Below, one piece after another: positions 26,372 to 37,323 of a stretch of DNA of 43,605 nucleotides. Location: positions 1 to 43,605 of the forward strand of contig JANWYG010000001.1 in assembly GCA_025057015.1 (NCBI GenBank), given 5' to 3'. Every line of letters begins with the position of its first letter. The first letter of the stretch is position 1. Made by a program: the position numbers and the translations under genes. Source of the DNA: Blastocatellia bacterium. Lineage in GTDB: Bacteria > Acidobacteriota > Blastocatellia > Chloracidobacteriales > JADJPF01. The notes under the pieces were generated by a model that was not told the DNA's origin, ran no database searches, and worked only from the letters and a program-made list of their open reading frames with translations.

Positions 26372-28825
26372 ATGCAAGAATTTCATGACAGTACTCCCGA
26401 CGATGTAGCTAAATATCCTATGGTGCCTATAAGAGACGTGGTGGTCTTTCCTTATACTTTGGTCAGGTTTAAGATAGGCCGCCAGCCGTCGGTATTGGCG
26501 CTGCAAAAAGCTTTGCTAGGTGACAGAATAATCTTTCTGGCTACTCAGCACGATGCTACTTTAGAAGAGCCTACTCCTGAACAGGTCTACAAAGTGGGTA
26601 CACTTGCGCGGATAGCGCATCATCTCTATCTTGCTGACGGGAACATAAAAGTTCAGGTTGAAGGGGTAGAACGAGCAAGAGCAGTTCGTATAGAGGATAG
26701 CGAACGCTATTGGCAGGCTACGGTACGTCGTTTTGTTCAGCCTGTAGAGCGTAGCAGTAGGATAAACGCTCTTGTCGGTCGGCTAACGTCTTTAGTAGAT
26801 CAGTATGTGCGGCAAGCGCCGGAAGGTGTAGATGCTTTGCACAGCGACCTTCAGATAGAAGACCCTTCGCGGCTTGCCGATGCTATAGCTAGTCATCTTA
26901 AGATAAGCGTGGAAGAAAAACAGGCCATACTCGAAGCTTTTCCGCTGCATGAGCGACTGCTTAAGCTCATCGAAATCGTCGAGATAGAGCTCGATAAACT
27001 ACAAATAGACCGCATAATACAAAATCGCGTCAAAAAACAGATGGAAAAGGCCCAGCGCGAGTACTATCTAAACGAGAAGATAAAAGCTATTAACAAAGAG
27101 CTGGGTCGCAAGGATGAAAAAGCGGAGCTCGATGAACTGAAAAAGAAGATAGAAGCTAGTGGTATGACGCAAGATGCCTACAACAAGGCAATGTCAGAAC
27201 TACGGCGGCTTGAACAAATGCCGCCTATGTCAGCTGAATCTGCTGTATCGCGTAACTATCTTGAGTGGTTGCTGGCTGTTCCTTGGAAGGAAGCTTCTCC
27301 CGAAGTGCGTGATATGAAGTATGCTGAGGAGGTTCTCGAAGCTGATCATTATGGCCTTGAGAAAGTAAAGGAGCGCATCCTTGAGTTTCTCGCCGTGCGT
27401 CAGCTAGTGGAAAATCCCAAAGGCTCTATTCTCTGCTTCGTAGGTCCTCCAGGGGTCGGCAAAACTTCACTTGGTAGGTCGATAGCCAGAGCTACAGGAC
27501 GAAAGTTTGTGCGGCTGTCGCTTGGTGGTGTTCGCGACGAGGCTGAAATTCGCGGTCATCGCCGTACTTACATAGGAGCTTTGCCAGGCCAGATAATACA
27601 GATGATGAAGAAGGCAGGTACGATAAATCCCCTGATGCTGCTAGATGAAATAGATAAGCTCGGGATGGATTTTCGAGGTGACCCAGCAGCTGCCCTTCTT
27701 GAAGTGTTAGATCCTGAACAGAACAATACTTTTCAAGATCACTATCTCGATGTAGAGTATGACTTGTCGAAAGTAATGTTCATAGCTACTGCAAATGTCC
27801 TTCATACCATACCTCCAGCACTGCAGGACAGGCTAGAAATTATCAGGTTATCTGGCTATACCGAACGTGAGAAGGTAGAAATAGCACGCAGGTATCTAGT
27901 ACCGAAGCAGCTGGAGATGGCAGGTATAAAGAATGCAAACGTCGTGTTTACCGAAGATGCCATTACTACCATCATACAAAACTATACCCGAGAGGCAGGA
28001 GTTCGTAACCTTGAACGTGAAATATCTTCCGTCTGTCGGAAGATAGCGCGTAAGTACGTTCTGCTTAGTGAAGCTGAACGGGGAAACTTTTCCGAAGTAG
28101 TCGACGGCGAAAAAGTCAAGTCTTTGCTCGGCCCCATTCGCTACCGTAGTCAGATAGCTAACGAGAAAAGTGAAGTCGGCATAGCAACCGGGCTTGCATG
28201 GACAGAAGTCGGTGGTGAGGTCTTGCAAGTAGAGACAACATTGATGCCAGGCAGAGGTGCGTTGACGCTCACGGGTAAGCTTGGCGAAGTGATGCAAGAA
28301 TCGATGCGTGCTGCTATGAGCTGCGTACGGGCTCGTGCAAAGCGGCTGGGAATCCCGAACAACTTTTATAAGAAGTATGATATCCACATTCACGTTCCCG
28401 AGGGCGCAATACCAAAGGACGGACCCTCGGCAGGTATTACAATAGCTACGGCAATAGTGTCGCTGCTTACCGACACACCGGTCAGAAAAGAAGTAGCTAT
28501 GACCGGTGAAATCACCCTTCGTGGTAGAGTCTTGGCTATAGGAGGAGTAAAAGAAAAGCTTTTGGCCGCGCATCGAGCTGGTATCAAAGTGGTTGTGTTG
28601 CCTAAGGCAAATGAGAAGGACCTGGTCGAAGTGCCACAGGAAGTTCTGAATACTTTTGAGATACATCTGGTTGACTCGCTCGACGAAGTGTTGCAAATAG
28701 CTCTAGAAGAGACCTCTTCTGATAAGGTGCAACAAGAAAGAATTGTGCCAGTCTGGGATAGTAAGTCTCCTGAGGACGTACCTCGCGTCGAATCGTGCCA
28801 CCGAACGCTAGGCCATGCGCGTTAG
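26372..28825 (+). CDS. lon: ATP-dependent protease Lon (LonA)
   Basis: Lon is a cytoplasmic AAA+ serine protease with a Ser-Lys dyad that degrades misfolded and regulatory proteins. The 817-residue protein has an N-terminal LonN substrate-binding domain (about 15-210), a coiled linker (about 210-300), Walker A GPPGVGKT (358-365), and the C-terminal protease domain with S686 (PKDGPSAG) and K729 (VKEKLLAA). It has no large insertion, so it is LonA rather than LonB. GGTAGGGAT precedes the ATG. Its last 11 bases overlap engB. Confidence 0.97.
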   Translation: MQEFHDSTPDDVAKYPMVPIRDVVVFPYTLVRFKIGRQPSVLALQKALLGDRIIFLATQHDATLEEPTPEQVYKVGTLARIAHHLYLADGNIKVQVEGVERARAVRIEDSERYWQATVRRFVQPVERSSRINALVGRLTSLVDQYVRQAPEGVDALHSDLQIEDPSRLADAIASHLKISVEEKQAILEAFPLHERLLKLIEIVEIELDKLQIDRIIQNRVKKQMEKAQREYYLNEKIKAINKELGRKDEKAELDELKKKIEASGMTQDAYNKAMSELRRLEQMPPMSAESAVSRNYLEWLLAVPWKEASPEVRDMKYAEEVLEADHYGLEKVKERILEFLAVRQLVENPKGSILCFVGPPGVGKTSLGRSIARATGRKFVRLSLGGVRDEAEIRGHRRTYIGALPGQIIQMMKKAGTINPLMLLDEIDKLGMDFRGDPAAALLEVLDPEQNNTFQDHYLDVEYDLSKVMFIATANVLHTIPPALQDRLEIIRLSGYTEREKVEIARRYLVPKQLEMAGIKNANVVFTEDAITTIIQNYTREAGVRNLEREISSVCRKIARKYVLLSEAERGNFSEVVDGEKVKSLLGPIRYRSQIANEKSEVGIATGLAWTEVGGEVLQVETTLMPGRGALTLTGKLGEVMQESMRAAMSCVRARAKRLGIPNNFYKKYDIHIHVPEGAIPKDGPSAGITIATAIVSLLTDTPVRKEVAMTGEITLRGRVLAIGGVKEKLLAAHRAGIKVVVLPKANEKDLVEVPQEVLNTFEIHLVDSLDEVLQIALEETSSDKVQQERIVPVWDSKSPEDVPRVESCHRTLGHAR

Positions 28826-29387
28826 CGTAGAGTTTGTCAAAGGCGTTGTTAAAGACGAAGATTTTCCTACGGATAGGCGATATGAGGTGGCGTTTGTAGG
28901 CCGCTCAAACGTCGGTAAGTCGCGTCTGATAAATTCTTTGCTCGGATGCAAAATAGCTCGTACTGGAGCTACGCCAGGTCGTACTCAGCAGGTTAATTTT
29001 TTTCTAGTAAATGATGCTTTCTATTTCGTAGATCTGCCAGGCTACGGCTATTCAAAGCTGTCTAAGGCAAAGCAGCAGCAGCTTCACGAGTTAATAGAAA
29101 AATATCTTGCACGGCGTAAAAGCCATATGTTAACTATTATATTGGTTGACTGTCGTCATCCACCTTCTGAACCTGACCTGCGTGTGAAGGCTTTGTTGGA
29201 AGAAGCTGCAAAGCCTTTCCTAGTGGCTCTGACCAAGTGTGACAAGCTCTCCAACAACGAGCTCAAACGTAAGCTTGTCGAAAGCTGTGCTCTTTGGGGA
29301 GCAGATCGCGTGATTGCTTGTTCTGCAATGACAGGGCTGGGACGCAACGCTCTTTGGAAAGCAATTCTTTCACAAATCAACGCCTAA
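28815..29387 (+). CDS. engB: Ribosome biogenesis GTP-binding protein EngB/YsxC
   Basis: EngB is a small TRAFAC GTPase needed for late 50S subunit assembly. The 190-residue protein has G1 GRSNVGKS (29-36), G2 and switch [14 protein letters not shown]3 DLPGYGYS, G4 TKCDK and G5 CSAMTG. It starts inside the end of lon (11-bp overlap), which suggests translational coupling. Its function links the protease cluster to ribosome assembly. Confidence 0.95.
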   Translation: MRVSVEFVKGVVKDEDFPTDRRYEVAFVGRSNVGKSRLINSLLGCKIARTGATPGRTQQVNFFLVNDAFYFVDLPGYGYSKLSKAKQQQLHELIEKYLARRKSHMLTIILVDCRHPPSEPDLRVKALLEEAAKPFLVALTKCDKLSNNELKRKLVESCALWGADRVIACSAMTGLGRNALWKAILSQINA

Positions 29388-29455
29388 ACTTTCCTGGCTG
29401 TCGTTAGGCCTGAAATCTTTATCAACTCTATGTTAGAAAGAACGAGGAACTGACT

Positions 29456-30826
29456 ATGGAGCAAGAACCTGTTTATGAATCACAACAGCAAGCACCACAA
29501 AAACGTAGTAGAGCTAAGAAGGAGCCGCCTCCTCCACCAGAAGAGCCACCAGCAGTGGTAGAGCCGCCTACGGAAATGCTTGATATCTCTACGTTAAAGG
29601 AGATGAGCATTTCTAAAATGATCCAAATAGCCAAGCAGCTGGACGTGCCGGGCGCTACCGGAATGCGCAAACAAGAGCTTATCTTCAGCATCTTGCAAGC
29701 TCAAGCTGAAAAGTCAGGCCTTATCTTTTCCCAAGGTGTGCTCGAATGTCTACCGGACGGTTTCGGCTTCCTGAGATCACCAGACCATAACTACCTTCCC
29801 GGGCCAGACGATATATACGTTTCGCCTTCGCAGATACGCAAGTTTGACCTTAGAACCGGAGATACTATCTCTGGTCAAATCCGCCCACCAAAAGAAGGTG
29901 AAAGATACTTTGCTCTGATTAAAGTCGAGGCGATTAATTTTGAACCACCTGAGGCTCACAAAGAGAAGGTCTTTTTCGATAACCTAACTCCCCTTTATCC
30001 TGCCCGACGACTAAAAATGGAAACGACTCCCGACAACCTCTCTGCCCGCGTAATCGATCTGATCACGCCAATAGGTAAAGGCCAACGTGGCTTAATAGTG
30101 GCCCCACCTCGTACAGGCAAAACGATGCTTTTGCAGACGATAGCTAACTCTATTACTCGTAACCATCCCGAAGTCATACTCATCGTGTTGCTCATAGATG
30201 AAAGACCCGAAGAAGTGACCGATATGCAACGCTCGGTTCAAGGCGAAGTGATAAGTTCTACTTTTGATGAACCTGCATCTCGACATGTCCAAGTGGCTGA
30301 TATGGTAATAGAAAAGGCTAAACGCCTGGTAGAGCACGGTCGTGATGTAGTGATACTGCTAGATTCTATAACGCGCCTTGCGCGGGCACATAATGCTACA
30401 GTTCCACCTTCAGGTAAGATTTTGTCCGGTGGTGTCGATTCCAATGCTTTGCAGCGTCCAAAGCGCTTCTTTGGCGCAGCGAGAAATCTCGAAGAGGGCG
30501 GTTCTCTGACGATCATAGCTACAGCGCTGATAGATACCGGCTCGCGTATGGATGATGTCATATTCGAAGAGTTCAAAGGTACAGGCAATATGGAGATACA
30601 CCTGGAACGAAAGCTCGTTGAAAAAAGAATGTTTCCAGCTATAGATATTAATAAGTCTGGCACGCGCAAGGAAGAACTGCTCGTGCCTAAGGAAGACCTG
30701 GCAAGGATATTTGTCCTGCGACGAGTACTTAGCCCGCTGTCGCCCGTAGAATCTATGGAACTTATACTAGAGCGCCTATCTAAGACCAAAACTAACGCCG
30801 AATTTTTAGCTTCGATGAACCAGTAG
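29456..30826 (+). CDS. rho: Transcription termination factor Rho
   Basis: Rho is a hexameric RNA helicase that ends transcripts lacking intrinsic terminators. The 456-residue protein has a basic and Pro/Glu-rich extension (about 1-37), the Rho_N helix domain ([20 protein letters not shown]), the cold-shock-like primary RNA site ([27 protein letters not shown]), Walker A APPRTGKT (216-223) and Walker [15 protein letters not shown]. The extension is longer than in E. coli (419 residues in total there). A GAGG ribosome binding site precedes ATG 29456. The 68-bp gap after engB may contain its own promoter, but I saw no clear one. Confidence 0.97.
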   Translation: MEQEPVYESQQQAPQKRSRAKKEPPPPPEEPPAVVEPPTEMLDISTLKEMSISKMIQIAKQLDVPGATGMRKQELIFSILQAQAEKSGLIFSQGVLECLPDGFGFLRSPDHNYLPGPDDIYVSPSQIRKFDLRTGDTISGQIRPPKEGERYFALIKVEAINFEPPEAHKEKVFFDNLTPLYPARRLKMETTPDNLSARVIDLITPIGKGQRGLIVAPPRTGKTMLLQTIANSITRNHPEVILIVLLIDERPEEVTDMQRSVQGEVISSTFDEPASRHVQVADMVIEKAKRLVEHGRDVVILLDSITRLARAHNATVPPSGKILSGGVDSNALQRPKRFFGAARNLEEGGSLTIIATALIDTGSRMDDVIFEEFKGTGNMEIHLERKLVEKRMFPAIDINKSGTRKEELLVPKEDLARIFVLRRVLSPLSPVESMELILERLSKTKTNAEFLASMNQ

Positions 30827-30874
30827 CCTCGCAAGATAGCTCTGCTCGAAACTTTTTATACCTCATTGTTCGGC

Positions 30875-33679
30875 ATGATAGAGAAAATAGTAGTTCGCGG
30901 TGCTAGGCAGCATAATCTCAAGAACATAGATTTAGATATTCCGAGAAACAGCTTGACGGTCATAACAGGACCAAGTGGTTCGGGTAAATCTTCTCTAGCT
31001 TTCGATACCATATATGCAGAAGGGCAACGCCGCTATGTAGAGTCGCTATCCCCTTACGCACGTCAGTTTCTAGGGTGCTTGGAAAAGCCCGAAGTAGACC
31101 TCGTCGAAGGCCTAAGCCCTGCCGTTGCTATAGAGCAAAAGACATCGAGCCATAGCCCTCGCTCGACTGTCGGTACTATGACAGAGATATATGATTATCT
31201 GCGGTTGCTTTTTTCTTCCATAGGAAAACCGCATTGTTATCAGTGCGGCCGACCAATAGAGCGTCAGTCCCTAGAACAGATCATAGAGAGCGTGCAAAAT
31301 CTGCCTCAGGGCGAACGTGTGATGATACTTGCGCCCATAGTGCGTGGTCGTAAAGGAGAATTTCGCAAAGAACTTGAAAAGCTCGCTAAAAGTGGCTTCG
31401 TACGAGCTCGTATCGATGGTGAGCTCAGGCAACTTGATGAGGAGATAAAACTGGATAAGAGACGTAACCATACGATAGAGGTTATGGTTGATAGGCTACT
31501 TATTAAGCCGGGCGTGCAAAAGCGACTAGCCGATGCCGTAACGCTTGCTGCAAAGCTTGCCGATGGCCTAGTCATAGTCTGTGTGATAGACAAGTACGAG
31601 AAACTCTATTCGGAAAAGTCAAGTTGTATTGACTGCGACATAAATATACCTCTGCTTGAACCTCGGTCGTTTTCTTTCAACAGCTCATATGGCGCTTGTA
31701 AGACTTGCCAAGGAATAGGGACCCTGCTCGAAGTAGATCCTGCCAGGATCATTCCTGACGAAACGATGGTGCTCGATGAAATAGAGTTCCTTTCAACTGA
31801 GTCTCTGCTCAAAACTCAGCTCAAGGAAGCACTAAAGATACTTGCCCACGCAAACGGACTGACGACAAAAGCGCGGTTTTCTGACTTGCCAAACTCTGCA
31901 AAAGAACACTTCTTCTATGGTTGTGACGAACGCTTAAACTTTGACTATGGTGGCAGCTCTTACTCGGTTCGTTGGAGCGGTGCTATAGCACTGATACATC
32001 GTTACTACCAAGAAGCTTACTCTGAAAGATTACGTTCCGAGTTAGCGAGCTACATTCGAGAAACTAACTGTCGAGACTGCAGAGGGAAAAGGCTGCGACC
32101 GGAGTCGCTGGCTGTGCGTGTGGCAGATCTTACTATAGCAGATTATGTCGCTATGCCGATAAGCGAGGCTTTGGCAACTTTTGACAAAATACAACTCGAT
32201 GCCCGCAACGAGAAAATAGCAGGACAAATCTTGCGAGAAATACGCTCGCGATTGCGATTCCTAAACGACATAGGGCTTGGCTATCTGTCTTTGGACCGAC
32301 CTGCTTCGACTCTTTCAGGTGGTGAAGGACAACGCATTCGGCTGGCCGCACAGATAGGCTCGCAACTACGCGGTGTGCTTTATGTGTTGGACGAACCAAG
32401 TATCGGCTTGCACTCTCGAGATAATCTGAAGCTGATAAAATCTTTAGAACGCCTTCGAGATCTTGGTAATACTATCCTGGTAGTGGAACACGACGAAGAA
32501 ACTATTCGCAGAGCAGACTACATAGTAGACCTAGGACCGGATGCCGGTGTCCGTGGTGGGTATCTGGTAGCTAGCGGTAAACTGCAAGATATAATTCAAG
32601 CTCGAGAATCGCTCACTGGGAAGTATCTGTCTGGTGCCAGAAGAATAGAGGTGCCTAAGCGTAGACGCTCTTTTAATGGCAAAGTATTACGGGTACTCGG
32701 CGCAACTGCAAATAACCTCAAGAGAATAAATGTGACTTTTCCGTTAGGCGTGTTTACTGTCGTTACAGGGGTCTCTGGTGCAGGTAAGTCTACGCTAGTT
32801 AACGACATACTCTATCAAGCCCTGGCAAAACTGCTCCATAAAGCTCAAGCTGAGCCTGCTGAGCACGCCGGTATCGAAGGTGTAGAGCATATAGACAAAG
32901 TAATACAAATAGATCAATTGCCCATAGGACGTACGCCGCGATCTAATCCGGCAACTTATACAGGCGTCTTTACCCATATCCGGGAGCTTTATGCCTCACT
33001 ACCAGAAGCAAGAGCCAGAGGCTACAAAGCAGGCCGCTTTTCCTTCAACGTCAAAGGTGGCCGTTGCGAAGCCTGTCAAGGAGAAGGCTTGCGCTGTATA
33101 GAAATGAACTTCTTGCCAGACGTGTATGTCCTGTGTGAAAGCTGCCGCGGCAGTCGCTACAACAGAGAGACTCTAGCAGTTAAGTATTGCGGCCTTTCTA
33201 TTGCAGATATGCTTGGAAAAACAGTAGACGAGGCATTGGAGATACTTGCTGCTATACCGCAGATTAAACAGAAGCTACAAGCATTGCGTGACGTAGGCCT
33301 AGGCTATATACAGCTAGGACAAGCAGCTACAACACTTTCTGGTGGAGAAGCTCAACGCGTTAAGCTCGCAAAGGAACTCAGCCGTCGAGCCACAGGCCGC
33401 ACGCTCTATATACTGGACGAGCCGACTACGGGACTGCATTTTGAGGATGTGCGTAAGCTGCTTGAAGTACTGCATAGACTGGTAGATATGGGCAACACCG
33501 TGCTGGTAATAGAGCACAACCTCGACGTAATCAAAACGGCTGATTGGATAATAGATCTCGGCCCAGAAGGAGGGAACGAAGGGGGTCAAATAGTGGCCGA
33601 AGGCACACCTGAGCAAGTCGCTGGTATCAAAAAGTCCTATACCGGTCAGGCACTTGCAAGGTTGGCATTGCTCAATTAG
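30875..33679 (+). CDS. uvrA: Excinuclease ABC subunit A
   Basis: UvrA is the damage-recognition ATPase of nucleotide excision repair. The protein of about 934 residues has two ABC modules: Walker [10 protein letters not shown] (32-40) and GVSGAGKST, both with LSGGE signatures. Zinc-binding cysteines appear in CIDC/CKTC of the first module and in CEAC/CESC of the second. I chose ATG 30875 because family members begin close to [20 protein letters not shown] 30866 would add three residues. Neither start has a good ribosome binding site. The 3' end overlaps the convergent small exported protein by 8 bp. Confidence 0.97.
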   Translation: MIEKIVVRGARQHNLKNIDLDIPRNSLTVITGPSGSGKSSLAFDTIYAEGQRRYVESLSPYARQFLGCLEKPEVDLVEGLSPAVAIEQKTSSHSPRSTVGTMTEIYDYLRLLFSSIGKPHCYQCGRPIERQSLEQIIESVQNLPQGERVMILAPIVRGRKGEFRKELEKLAKSGFVRARIDGELRQLDEEIKLDKRRNHTIEVMVDRLLIKPGVQKRLADAVTLAAKLADGLVIVCVIDKYEKLYSEKSSCIDCDINIPLLEPRSFSFNSSYGACKTCQGIGTLLEVDPARIIPDETMVLDEIEFLSTESLLKTQLKEALKILAHANGLTTKARFSDLPNSAKEHFFYGCDERLNFDYGGSSYSVRWSGAIALIHRYYQEAYSERLRSELASYIRETNCRDCRGKRLRPESLAVRVADLTIADYVAMPISEALATFDKIQLDARNEKIAGQILREIRSRLRFLNDIGLGYLSLDRPASTLSGGEGQRIRLAAQIGSQLRGVLYVLDEPSIGLHSRDNLKLIKSLERLRDLGNTILVVEHDEETIRRADYIVDLGPDAGVRGGYLVASGKLQDIIQARESLTGKYLSGARRIEVPKRRRSFNGKVLRVLGATANNLKRINVTFPLGVFTVVTGVSGAGKSTLVNDILYQALAKLLHKAQAEPAEHAGIEGVEHIDKVIQIDQLPIGRTPRSNPATYTGVFTHIRELYASLPEARARGYKAGRFSFNVKGGRCEACQGEGLRCIEMNFLPDVYVLCESCRGSRYNRETLAVKYCGLSIADMLGKTVDEALEILAAIPQIKQKLQALRDVGLGYIQLGQAATTLSGGEAQRVKLAKELSRRATGRTLYILDEPTTGLHFEDVRKLLEVLHRLVDMGNTVLVIEHNLDVIKTADWIIDLGPEGGNEGGQIVAEGTPEQVAGIKKSYTGQALARLALLN

Positions 33680-34229
33680 GCTTTCTGCGTATTTGCTGAG
33701 CCCTGATATAACCTGTGATCTCTTTTTTAACCTCTTGGTATGGCTTGCTGATGATGCTAAAACCTTGCGCAAGAACTGCTTCGGTTGAATCTGATGAGCC
33801 GTTCGGTGGAGCAGTAGGCGGCCCTTCGTTGCTTACTCGCCAGTTTTTTACCTCTTCGCTTGCTATAGTGAACCTTCCATGCTGGAAGTTGAGAGTGTGA
33901 AAGAATGTTTGCTCACGAGCTAAAAACAGCAACAACTGAGTTTTTTCTTGGTAGAAGTCGTCCGCATAAGCGATCCTACTTCCGGCCCAAATTATCAGTT
34001 CTTGTCCTACCCATCTGCTGTCACCTTTGAGCACCTCCGAAACCTTGAAGGTAACCCGCTGTGTATAGTTGCCAAGATAGACGACGCTGCGTACCTTTTT
34101 GACTTCGCCACGCACTATCGCATCCGCACGCAAGGTAAGCTCCTCTACTGGCATAGCGCGCAGATCCTGCATGGCTATAGAGGTTATTGTCGTCGCCAAG
34201 ACTAACAAAGCTGCTCTTAACAAGACCAC
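33672..34229 (-). CDS. Small exported protein, function unknown
   Basis: This 185-residue protein has a hydrophobic N-terminal signal segment (about 1-20, [20 protein letters not shown]). A short beta-rich domain follows, beginning [21 protein letters not shown] and continuing [26 protein letters not shown] and [10 protein letters not shown]. The pattern ([13 protein letters not shown], then a strand with VxEVLKG and LLFL) resembles a family of small secreted bacterial proteins of unknown role. I recognise no catalytic motif. It starts with GTG, follows rimO by 18 bp on the minus strand as the last gene of a four-gene run, and overlaps uvrA tail to tail. Confidence 0.8.
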   Translation of the reverse strand: MVLLRAALLVLATTITSIAMQDLRAMPVEELTLRADAIVRGEVKKVRSVVYLGNYTQRVTFKVSEVLKGDSRWVGQELIIWAGSRIAYADDFYQEKTQLLLFLAREQTFFHTLNFQHGRFTIASEEVKNWRVSNEGPPTAPPNGSSDSTEAVLAQGFSIISKPYQEVKKEITGYIRAQQIRRKPN

Positions 34230-34247
34230 TCTCTACCTTGAATAATA

Positions 34248-35612
34248 TTACACTATTCTGCCTACTAGATCGTAGTCGTATGCTTGAGTAATTTCTACGT
34301 TTACGAAGCTGCCTGGCATAGGCGTGTATGCTGCATCATTGATAAGTACGTAACCGTCTATTTCAGGCGCTTGTGACTCTAGCCTAGCTTGCCAAAGCAG
34401 CTCGGTTTCCTTTGAGCACCCTTCAAAGAGCGCCCTGAAGGTCTTACCAACGAGGCGCTTGTTCAACCTACGCGAGATCTGCGACTGCAACTGCATCAGC
34501 CGCTTTTGGCGAGATAGCGCAGTACGAGTCGGCACTTTGTCTTCAAACTCATAGGCATCTGTTCCTTCTTCATCTGAATAAACGAATGCACCTAGCCGCT
34601 CAAACTTAGCCTGACGACAGAAATCCATCAGCTCTTCAAAGTCCTCTTCTGTTTCACCTGGAAAGCCGACTATGAATGTGGTTCTCAACGTGATGCCTGG
34701 TACACGCCGCCTGATTCGTTCAACTAACTGTTCTACATAACGCCTGTTACCAGGTCGTTTCATCGCTTTGAGCATCCGACTACTTGCATGCTGCAGTGGT
34801 ATATCGACATACTTACAAACTTTGGACTCTTCAGCTATCACGTCTAGCACCTTGTCTGACAGCCGTGATGGATAGCTGTAGAGAAAGCGTATCCATTCAA
34901 TACCATCTACTTTCACAATTGACCTGAGTAGATGCGCCAAACCGTCCCTTAGCCCTAGATCCTCGCCGTAATAAGTACTGTCTTGCGCTACTAAAACTAT
35001 TTCCTTAACTCCTTGCTCGGCTAATCGTTCGGCTTCTCTTATGATGGATTCAGGCCGACGGCTGCGGAAACTACCGCGAAGTTTTGGAATTATGCAAAAG
35101 GTGCAAGGATGATCACAACCTTCAGAGATCTTGATGTAAGCTGTGAAACTTGCAGTTGTAAGCTTGCGAGGAGTGGCATCAGTGTAAAGATATGCTGAAG
35201 AACGCTCTGAGGTAGCTACACTTGCCTCGTCGATAGTTACGTTTAGTACAGGCAGCGAACGCCGCTTTCGGCCAGCTACGGCATCGACTATCTTCTCAAC
35301 TTCATTAGTGCCCAGCAGAGCGTCTATTTCCGGTAACTCTGCCGCAAGTTCCTTTCTGTAACGCTCAACAAGACAGCCCGTGACGATCAGACGCTTGCAC
35401 GTACCCTGCTTCTTGTGCTCTGCCATTTCCAGAATCGTATCTATCGACTCTTGCTTGGCAGCATCTATGAAGCTGCAGGTGTTGACTATTAAAACCTCAG
35501 CTTCTTCTTTATTTGTTGTAAAGGTATAGTTTGCTTTCTCCAGCAAACCCATCATTACCTCGCTGTCTACGAGGTTCTTCGGACAACCTAAACTTATGAA
35601 TCCTACTTTCAT
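34248..35612 (-). CDS. rimO: Ribosomal protein S12 methylthiotransferase RimO
   Basis: RimO is a radical-SAM enzyme that methylthiolates an aspartate of ribosomal protein S12. The protein of about 454 residues has the N-terminal cluster cysteines C10, C46 and C80 (SLGCPKNLVDSE, NTCSF, TGCLVERY), the radical-SAM cysteines C166, C170 and C173 (CDHPCTFC), and a C-terminal TRAM domain ending in VNVEITQAYDYDLVGRIV. SLGCPKNLVDSE separates RimO from MiaB. Starts at ATG 35624 or TTG 35633 are also open, but MKVGFISLGCPKN matches family N-termini best. Confidence 0.95.
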   Translation of the reverse strand: MKVGFISLGCPKNLVDSEVMMGLLEKANYTFTTNKEEAEVLIVNTCSFIDAAKQESIDTILEMAEHKKQGTCKRLIVTGCLVERYRKELAAELPEIDALLGTNEVEKIVDAVAGRKRRSLPVLNVTIDEASVATSERSSAYLYTDATPRKLTTASFTAYIKISEGCDHPCTFCIIPKLRGSFRSRRPESIIREAERLAEQGVKEIVLVAQDSTYYGEDLGLRDGLAHLLRSIVKVDGIEWIRFLYSYPSRLSDKVLDVIAEESKVCKYVDIPLQHASSRMLKAMKRPGNRRYVEQLVERIRRRVPGITLRTTFIVGFPGETEEDFEELMDFCRQAKFERLGAFVYSDEEGTDAYEFEDKVPTRTALSRQKRLMQLQSQISRRLNKRLVGKTFRALFEGCSKETELLWQARLESQAPEIDGYVLINDAAYTPMPGSFVNVEITQAYDYDLVGRIV

Positions 35613-35652
35613 ACTCGGTCGCATAAAAACCAAAATTATAGCCTAGCTGGTG

Positions 35653-36534
35653 TTAGAAGAAAAAGTCATTTAGGCATTTTTCTACAGCGTCAGCAAAGTT
35701 AGAGGCCGCAGTCGGAGATGTACGAAAATAGAGCGAAGGCTCTATTAGCTCGAGCTCCATCAACGCAAGCTCGCCGTTCTGGCGGACCAGATCTACTCTT
35801 GCATAAAGTAGGCTTCTGCCGATTGACCTTATTACCCGATCTGCTGCAGCTATCAGTTCTGCCGTTGGTAGAATCGGCAGTATTTGCCCTCCGTGCTCTT
35901 CCTGAACCCTGAAATCTTCAGCTTTCGGCAGCTTGACTATGGCATGGCTGAAATGACCACCAAAGTAGAACACCGAATACTCGCCTTCTTCTACAACGCT
36001 TTCTAGGAAAGGTTGTAGCAGGTACTTCTTGCCAGAAAAAGTAGTTTGTAGCAAACCAATGACCTTGCTGAAGCAGCCACTACGCAAGCGATAAGTGAAG
36101 TCTGCATTAGCGCTGACCAGGGGTTTTATTATCAGCTCTTCGCTACCAAATTTCCTGCAGGCATCCTCTAATAAAGCTTCACTTGGCATAGTATCCAAAA
36201 ACCAAGTTTTGACTGTGGGAATGCCCCTTAGCTCTAGGTCTTTTAGATAGCTCTTTTCTAGATTCCATTTGACTATGCCTAAAGGATTTTCCAGCCTGGT
36301 TGCTGCGTTTATTTTTTCTAAGGCGCTAATGAAGGCTTCGGGTGATTGCTGGTAGTCCCAGGTGGTGCGTATGATGACAAGCTCGTAACTTGCCCAGTCG
36401 AGGTGTCTACGCCAAGAAACAGTGTGTACTTCTATGTTGCGCCGGGAGAGCGCTTCTTGTGCCAGCTCATCGTCGCTCACAAAGCCTTCCAGGCTGTCTG
36501 TCGACAAAAAAGCTACCTTCAGGGTTTTTCCCAT
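35653..36534 (-). CDS. ATP-grasp family ligase, substrate unknown
   Basis: The 293-residue protein has an N-terminal pre-ATP-grasp domain (VAFLSTDSLEGFVSDDELAQ, then VIIRTTWDY near 54-62), the NPLGIVKWNLEKSYLKDLELRGIPTV block (about 83-108), the lysine-bearing ELIIKPLVSANADFTY, and a metal-binding end (ARVDLVRQNGELALMELELIEPSLYF). The WDY and KWN-K-YL pattern resembles glutathione-synthetase-like ATP-grasp proteins such as the DcsG type, rather than RimK. These enzymes join a carboxylate to an amine or thiol through an acyl phosphate. No biosynthetic partner is visible. It lies between maoC (12-bp gap) and rimO (40-bp gap). Confidence 0.85.
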   Translation of the reverse strand: MGKTLKVAFLSTDSLEGFVSDDELAQEALSRRNIEVHTVSWRRHLDWASYELVIIRTTWDYQQSPEAFISALEKINAATRLENPLGIVKWNLEKSYLKDLELRGIPTVKTWFLDTMPSEALLEDACRKFGSEELIIKPLVSANADFTYRLRSGCFSKVIGLLQTTFSGKKYLLQPFLESVVEEGEYSVFYFGGHFSHAIVKLPKAEDFRVQEEHGGQILPILPTAELIAAADRVIRSIGRSLLYARVDLVRQNGELALMELELIEPSLYFRTSPTAASNFADAVEKCLNDFFF

Positions 36535-36546
36535 ATCTTCTAGCTT

Positions 36547-36957
36547 CTAAACAGGTTCATAAAGTATTTTGGCTTCACCTTTGACCACAACCTCATTGTT
36601 TTGATTTGTGCATTCGGTGGCAAGTGTGAGAATACGCTTTTCAGTATTTATCGAGGTGACGGTAGCTTTAGCAGTAACCGTATCGCCGATAAATACGGGT
36701 TTTAGGAAGTTGAGCTCTTGGGACAAGTAGATAGCACCTGGCCCGGGCAGATGCATGCCTATCACGGTTGAGATGAAACTTGCCGTAAGCAACCCGTGAG
36801 CTATTCTTCGGCCAAATCGCGTCTTTGCCGCATATTCTTCGTCGAAATGTATAGGATTGCGATCACCGCAGATGCTGGCGAACGCGTCTATATCTTCTGC
36901 CGTGATCGTCTTAGAAAAAGATGCGCTACGGCCTACGCTGAACTCTGCTATGGTCAT
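36547..36957 (-). CDS. MaoC-like (R)-specific enoyl-CoA hydratase
   Basis: This 136-residue hot-dog-fold protein hydrates trans-2-enoyl-CoA to (R)-3-hydroxyacyl-CoA, linking beta-oxidation with polyester or fatty-acid synthesis. The catalytic pair is D32 and H37 in GDRNPIHFDEEYA. The GRRIAHGLLTASFIS helix and the QELNFLKPVFIGDTV strand are typical of PhaJ-type proteins. TTGGAGG lies ideally before the ATG. It is the first gene of the minus-strand run and is divergent from the YhbY gene. The true acyl-CoA or thioester substrate cannot be read from sequence. Confidence 0.92.
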   Translation of the reverse strand: MTIAEFSVGRSASFSKTITAEDIDAFASICGDRNPIHFDEEYAAKTRFGRRIAHGLLTASFISTVIGMHLPGPGAIYLSQELNFLKPVFIGDTVTAKATVTSINTEKRILTLATECTNQNNEVVVKGEAKILYEPV

Positions 36958-36977
36958 CTTGCCTCCAACTACGATTT

Positions 36978-37005
36978 ATCCTAAATTAGCATATTTATCG
37001 TTCAA
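36978..37005 (-). promoter_or_regulatory. Possible promoter for maoC-ATP-grasp-rimO
   Basis: Read on the minus strand, TTGAAC (37000-37005) and TAGGAT (36978-36983) are spaced by 16 bp, each matching four of six consensus bases. The predicted start is only about 15 nt before the maoC ATG, so it is a tentative call. Confidence 0.3.
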
Positions 37006-37032
37006 AGATGCAGGAAGTTTAGAGGTATCAAA

Positions 37033-37323
37033 ATGCTTACAGGCAAACAGAGGAGATTTTTGCGATCTCGGGCTCATCACTTAAGTGCTGTCTTTCAGGT
37101 CGGCAAGTGCGGCGTAACTGACCGCTTGACCGAACACTTGAACACGGTCCTCGAAGCGCATGAGCTTGTGAAAGTGAACATTCTTCAAAGCTGCGAGGAA
37201 GATCGCTACGATGTGGCAGAACGCTTAGCAACTGCTACTGGTGCTGAGTTGGTGCAGATACTAGGTAAAACCGTGGTGTTCTATCGCCGATCCTCTGAAA
37301 AGCCTAAGATAGAGCTTCCTTAG
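37033..37323 (+). CDS. yhbY: YhbY/CRM-domain RNA-binding protein
   Basis: This 96-residue protein is a stand-alone CRS1-YhbY (CRM) domain, which in bacteria associates with pre-50S ribosomal particles. It opens with LTGKQRRFLRSRAHHLSAVFQVGKCG. The GKCG segment (24-27) corresponds to the GxxG RNA-binding loop, and the ELVKVNIL strand and GAELVQILGKTVVFYR end complete the fold. AGAGG precedes the ATG. Its stop codon overlaps the stop of the convergent membrane protein in the four bases TTAG. Confidence 0.93.
   Translation: MLTGKQRRFLRSRAHHLSAVFQVGKCGVTDRLTEHLNTVLEAHELVKVNILQSCEEDRYDVAERLATATGAELVQILGKTVVFYRRSSEKPKIELP

Noticed and set aside
27896-28696. Minus-strand open frame of 266 codons inside lon
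   Set aside because: It lies opposite strongly conserved Lon protease sequence, and its translation shows no domain, signal or ribosome binding site. It is a shadow frame.
30238-30834. Minus-strand open frame of about 198 codons inside rho
   Set aside because: It is the complement of conserved Rho sequence, with Ser/Arg-rich low-information content and no family resemblance.
35653-36534. Assigning the ATP-grasp gene as rimK because it neighbours rimO
   Set aside because: Its WDY and KWN-K-YL blocks fit DcsG-like glutathione-synthetase-type proteins, and the characteristic RimK sequence was not seen.
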